From NCBI GenBank assembly GCA_029239875.1, contig JARBUD010000007.1, positions 62,001 to 126,000 of the forward strand: a stretch of 64,000 nucleotides of DNA, given 5' to 3'. Positions 61,340 through 64,000 of this stretch are shown here, piece after piece. How positions within the stretch are numbered: the stretch's first letter is position 1; the number at the start of each line of letters is the position of its first letter. Origin of the DNA: Xanthobacteraceae bacterium. GTDB taxonomy: Bacteria; Pseudomonadota; Alphaproteobacteria; Rhizobiales; Xanthobacteraceae. The notes under the pieces were generated by a model. That model did no database searches. It saw nothing but the letters and a program-made list of their open reading frames with translations, and was not told the DNA's origin. The translations under genes were made by a program, and so were the position numbers.

Positions 61340-61765
61340 ATGAAGACCACCGCCATCATCCTCGGCGCGGCGCTGGCTAGCATCAGCGCCAGCGCCTATG
61401 CCGGTCCCTGCACCGAGCGCATCGCCGCGATGGAGAAATCGCTCTCCACCAGCGACGCCGGCTCGGGCCCCACCAAATCCACCGACGCCATGACCAGCGC
61501 GCCCAATCCCGGTGTGCCGAAGGCCGGCGAGACACCCGGCACCGGCGGCACCGCCGGCATGAACGCGACCGTCGGCGACAAGGCGGCCTCCCCGGCGGAC
61601 GTCCGCTCGCAGACCTCCGGCGGCGGCACCGCCGCGCAGGGCGGCGCGTCCTCGTCGCAGCAGGTCAGCGCCGCCATGAGCCGCGCCAAGGCCGCCGACC
61701 AGTCCGGCGACGCCGCCGCCTGCGGGCGCGCGCTCGACGAGGCGCAGCAATTGCTGAAGGGGTGA
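61340..61765 (+). CDS. Exported Gly/Ala/Thr-rich protein, stress-regulated
   Basis: The protein is 141 residues with a signal peptide MKTTAIILGAALASISASAYA. The mature part starts GPCTERIAAMEKSLSTSD, has a low-complexity Gly/Thr/Ala middle, and ends in a helix with AMSRAKAADQSGDAAACGRA (second cysteine) and LDEAQQLLKG. The two cysteines could form a disulphide. No family is recognised, though small exported proteins with this tail are common in Rhizobiales. GGAGGAG precedes the ATG, and an exact EcfG promoter places it in the general stress regulon. Confidence 0.8.
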   Translation: MKTTAIILGAALASISASAYAGPCTERIAAMEKSLSTSDAGSGPTKSTDAMTSAPNPGVPKAGETPGTGGTAGMNATVGDKAASPADVRSQTSGGGTAAQGGASSSQQVSAAMSRAKAADQSGDAAACGRALDEAQQLLKG

Positions 61766-61785
61766 GGATGCGGATTCCGGGCGGG
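61766..61785 (+). repeat. 20-base direct repeat, right copy
   Basis: GGATGCGGATTCCGGGCGGG, one base different from the copy at 58496-58515. Confidence 0.5.
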
Positions 61786-61828
61786 ACAAACTGAGGATCA
61801 GCCTGATACTTGCTCTCCGCCCCCCGAC

Positions 61829-61936
61829 CCTCATCCTGAGGTGCCCGGCGTCCGGCCGGGCCTCGAAGGATGCTCGTCCGGGCGCACTCTCACGACCATC
61901 CTTCGAGGCTCGCTGCGCTCACACCTCAGGATGAGG
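61829..61936. repeat. Dispersed palindromic repeat, family A copy 7
   Basis: Inverted half-units CCTCATCCTGAGG...CCTCGAAGGATG and CATCCTTCGAGG...CACCTCAGGATGAGG. It occupies the first part of the 346-bp gap 61766-62111. The remaining 175 bp hold no gene and presumably carry the promoter of the penicillin-binding protein gene. Confidence 0.85.
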
Positions 61937-62111
61937 ATGTACCGGGATCCAAGTAAGGCTTCGACCACGGGGCCTCGCCTCACCGCGGCTCTGGAAAACC
62001 GCCGCCGATGCCCCTCTCCCGCCCCAATCTCTCCCCTTAACGCCCCCTTAAAAGCCCTGATTTAGGGTTCGTTTACCGGCAGTTACGGGGTGCCCTGCGG
62101 GGCGGGGATTC

Positions 62112-64000
62112 ATGTTCGGACGGCGTGGCGAGAGGGAACGGCGCGAGCCGATGCTGGGAGCATCCGGCGGCTTCGGCGACATGCGCCTGAATGCCGACGA
62201 CCGCCCGACCGTGATGGCGCGCGAGCGTGCCTCATCGCGCGCCAAGAAGCCCTCCTCGCGCTCGGAATCCGACGGAGGCAGCCGCGGTAGCGGCCGTACT
62301 TCCGGCAGACGCCGCCGCTCGCCCAAGCGCGGCGGCTTCGGCCGCCTCGTCTACTGGACGGTGGTGCTGGGCATATGGGGCGTCATCGGCCTCGCCGGGC
62401 TGATCTTCTATGAGGCGAGCCAGCTTCCGCCGATCCAGAACCTCGCCATCCCCGACCGGCCGCCCACCGTCATCATCCAGGGCGCCGACGGCAAGGCCAT
62501 CGCAACGCGCGGCGAGATGGGCGGCACGAACGTGCCGCTGCGGGCGCTGCCGCCCTATCTGCCGCAGGCTTTCGTCGCCATCGAGGACCGGCGCTTCTAC
62601 CAGCATTACGGGCTCGACCCGCTCGGCCTGGTGCGCGCGGTCTTCGTGAACCTCACCTCGGGCCGGGTGCGCGAGGGCGGCTCGACGCTGACCCAGCAGC
62701 TCGCCAAGAACCTGTTCCTCACCCAGGAGCGCACGCTCTCGCGAAAAGTGCAGGAGCTCATCCTCTCGATCTGGCTGGAGACGAAATACTCCAAGAACGA
62801 GCTGCTCGAGCTCTACATGAACCGCGTCTATTTCGGCGCCGGCGCCTATGGCGTCGAGGCGGCAGCGCAACGCTATTTCGGCAAGTCGGCGCGGCAGGTG
62901 ACGCTGTCGGAGGCCGCCATGCTCGCCGGCCTCGTCAAGTCGCCCTCGGCGCTCGCCCCCACCCGCAACCTGGAAGGTGCGCAGGCGCGCGCCGAGGTGG
63001 TGCTGGCGGCGATGCAGGACGAAGGCTTCATCACCGCGCAGATGCGCCAGACCGCGCTCGCCCGCCCGGCGACGCTGGCGAAGTCGCAGGGGCCGGACAG
63101 CTTCGGCTATGTCGCCGACTGGGTGATGGAGCAACTGAAATCCATCGTCGGCCCGATCACCACGGACCTCACCGTCCAGACCACGCTTGATCCCACGCTG
63201 CAGGCTGCCGCAGACAAGGCGCTGAAGGACGCGCTGGCGAAGAACGGCAAGAAGCTCGGCGTCGACCAGGGTGCGCTCGTGGTGATGGACACCGAGGGCG
63301 GCGTACGTGCGCTCGTGGGCGGACGCTCCTATGAGGAGAGCCAGTACAACCGCGCGGTCACCGCCCGGCGTCAGCCCGGCTCCTCCTTCAAGCCCTTCGT
63401 GTATCTCACCGCTATGGAGCGCGGCCTCACCCCGGAGACGGTGCGCGAGGACGCCCCGATTTCGATCAAGGGCTGGCGGCCGGAGAACTTCTCCAGGGAA
63501 TATCGCGGCGCGGTCGACCTGAAGACGGCGCTCGCCTTCTCGCTCAATACGGTGGCGGTGCGGCTTGCGCTGGAGGTGGGCCCGGACGAGGTGGTGAAGA
63601 CCGCCCATCGCCTCGGCATCAACTCCAAGCTGGAGCCCAACGCCTCCATCGCGCTCGGCACCTCGGAAGTATCGGTGCTGGAAATGGCGGCCGCCTATGC
63701 GCCCTTCGCCAATGGCGGCGTCGGCGTCCCCCCGCACGTCATCGCGCAGGTGCGCGACAAGTCCGGCAAGGTGCTGTTCTCCTATGCGCAGGAGAGCCGC
63801 GGCATGGTGATGGCGCCGCCGCATGTCGCCATGATGAACCGGATGATGCAGGACGTGCTGCGGGTCGGCACCGCCCGCCGCGCGGACCTGCCGGGTTGGC
63901 CGGCGGCGGGCAAGACCGGCACCAGCCAGGATTACCGCGACGCCTGGTTCATGGGCTACACCGGCCGCTTCGTCGCCGGCGTCTGGCTCGGCAACGACGA
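62112..64000 (+). CDS. Class A penicillin-binding protein (PBP1A type), partial
   Basis: The gene runs off the right edge; about 629 residues are seen. A basic N-terminal tail of about 75 residues (RGSGRTSGRRRRSPKRGG) precedes a membrane helix (LVYWTVVLGIWGVIGLAGLI). The transglycosylase domain has EDRRFYQHYGLDP, GGSTLTQQLAKNLFL and RVYFGAGAYGVEAAAQ. The transpeptidase domain has the active-site serine in RQPGSSFKPFVYL (SxxK), SLNTVAVR (SxN) and AAGKTGTSQDYRDAW (KTGT). The enzyme polymerises and cross-links peptidoglycan in the periplasm. The ATG at 62112 is preferred. Confidence 0.93.
   Translation, partial: MFGRRGERERREPMLGASGGFGDMRLNADDRPTVMARERASSRAKKPSSRSESDGGSRGSGRTSGRRRRSPKRGGFGRLVYWTVVLGIWGVIGLAGLIFYEASQLPPIQNLAIPDRPPTVIIQGADGKAIATRGEMGGTNVPLRALPPYLPQAFVAIEDRRFYQHYGLDPLGLVRAVFVNLTSGRVREGGSTLTQQLAKNLFLTQERTLSRKVQELILSIWLETKYSKNELLELYMNRVYFGAGAYGVEAAAQRYFGKSARQVTLSEAAMLAGLVKSPSALAPTRNLEGAQARAEVVLAAMQDEGFITAQMRQTALARPATLAKSQGPDSFGYVADWVMEQLKSIVGPITTDLTVQTTLDPTLQAAADKALKDALAKNGKKLGVDQGALVVMDTEGGVRALVGGRSYEESQYNRAVTARRQPGSSFKPFVYLTAMERGLTPETVREDAPISIKGWRPENFSREYRGAVDLKTALAFSLNTVAVRLALEVGPDEVVKTAHRLGINSKLEPNASIALGTSEVSVLEMAAAYAPFANGGVGVPPHVIAQVRDKSGKVLFSYAQESRGMVMAPPHVAMMNRMMQDVLRVGTARRADLPGWPAAGKTGTSQDYRDAWFMGYTGRFVAGVWLGND

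Noticed and set aside
1-64000. tRNA, rRNA, CRISPR arrays, insertion sequences, prophage
   Set aside because: No T-loop, rRNA, spacer-repeat or transposase signatures were seen by eye; the dispersed repeats are short palindromes, not CRISPR units.

Overview
The window is a GC-rich alphaproteobacterial chromosome segment, most likely Hyphomicrobiales and perhaps Xanthobacteraceae (Xanthobacter/Ancylobacter/Starkeya-like). That placement is an inference. It rests on a Shemin-type 5-aminolevulinate synthase, a FixL-FixJ-FixK oxygen cascade, a NepR/EcfG/PhyR general stress module, and dispersed palindromic repeats carrying the CCTCATCCTGAGG and CCTCGAAGGATG cores. No phage, insertion sequence, CRISPR array, rRNA or tRNA gene was recognised. 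Genes are dense and mostly in short translationally coupled operons.

1-5.6 kb is a nitrogen-salvage block. It holds the URC uracil-degradation genes (urc4, a urc1 broken by an internal deletion, and divergent upp). Next come a HupE/UreJ-type nickel permease, a clear guanidine-I (ykkC) riboswitch, a ureohydrolase of the Ni-dependent guanidine hydrolase type (GdmH/Sll1077-like), and a very histidine-rich protein that may handle nickel. The riboswitch, guanidinase, histidine-rich protein and nickel permease form the most interesting candidate system here.

5.7-12.6 kb carries haem synthesis and oxygen control: hemA, an AbrB-type membrane protein, hemN behind a FixK-type box, fixK, a stand-alone receiver protein, fixJ and haem-PAS fixL. 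12.7-18.3 kb holds an aminotransferase, the dTDP-rhamnose operon rmlCBDA and mscL. 18.4-22.7 kb has a symporter-type hybrid histidine kinase facing a LuxR-type response regulator. 22.8-29.7 kb contains small metabolic and hypothetical genes, a MerR regulator and a large SEL1-repeat membrane protein.

29.8-37 kb carries the ligase-associated DNA repair set (PdeM, Lhr-type helicase, exonuclease, ATP-dependent ligase) split over two strands around a TPR-methyltransferase. 37-47.8 kb includes a MATE transporter, a double FkbM methyltransferase, pyrD, a PLP decarboxylase, an S24 repressor, a glycine-zipper lipoprotein, a 1-Cys peroxiredoxin and def/fmt. 47.9-50.8 kb has rmuC, a LysR regulator and a DUF1328 protein.

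50.9-55.5 kb is the general stress response locus: ecfG, nepR, phyR, a HWE-type kinase and two envelope or secreted proteins. Six exact matches to the EcfG promoter (GGAAC-N16-CGTT), plus one near match, lie in front of genes between 44.5 and 61.4 kb. They define a local stress regulon that includes unrecognised exported proteins. 55.6-64 kb holds glnD, a lower-GC cluster for polysaccharide O-acetylation (MBOAT, SGNH-like protein and a 37-residue membrane protein), another stress-regulated exported protein, and a class A penicillin-binding protein running off the right edge.
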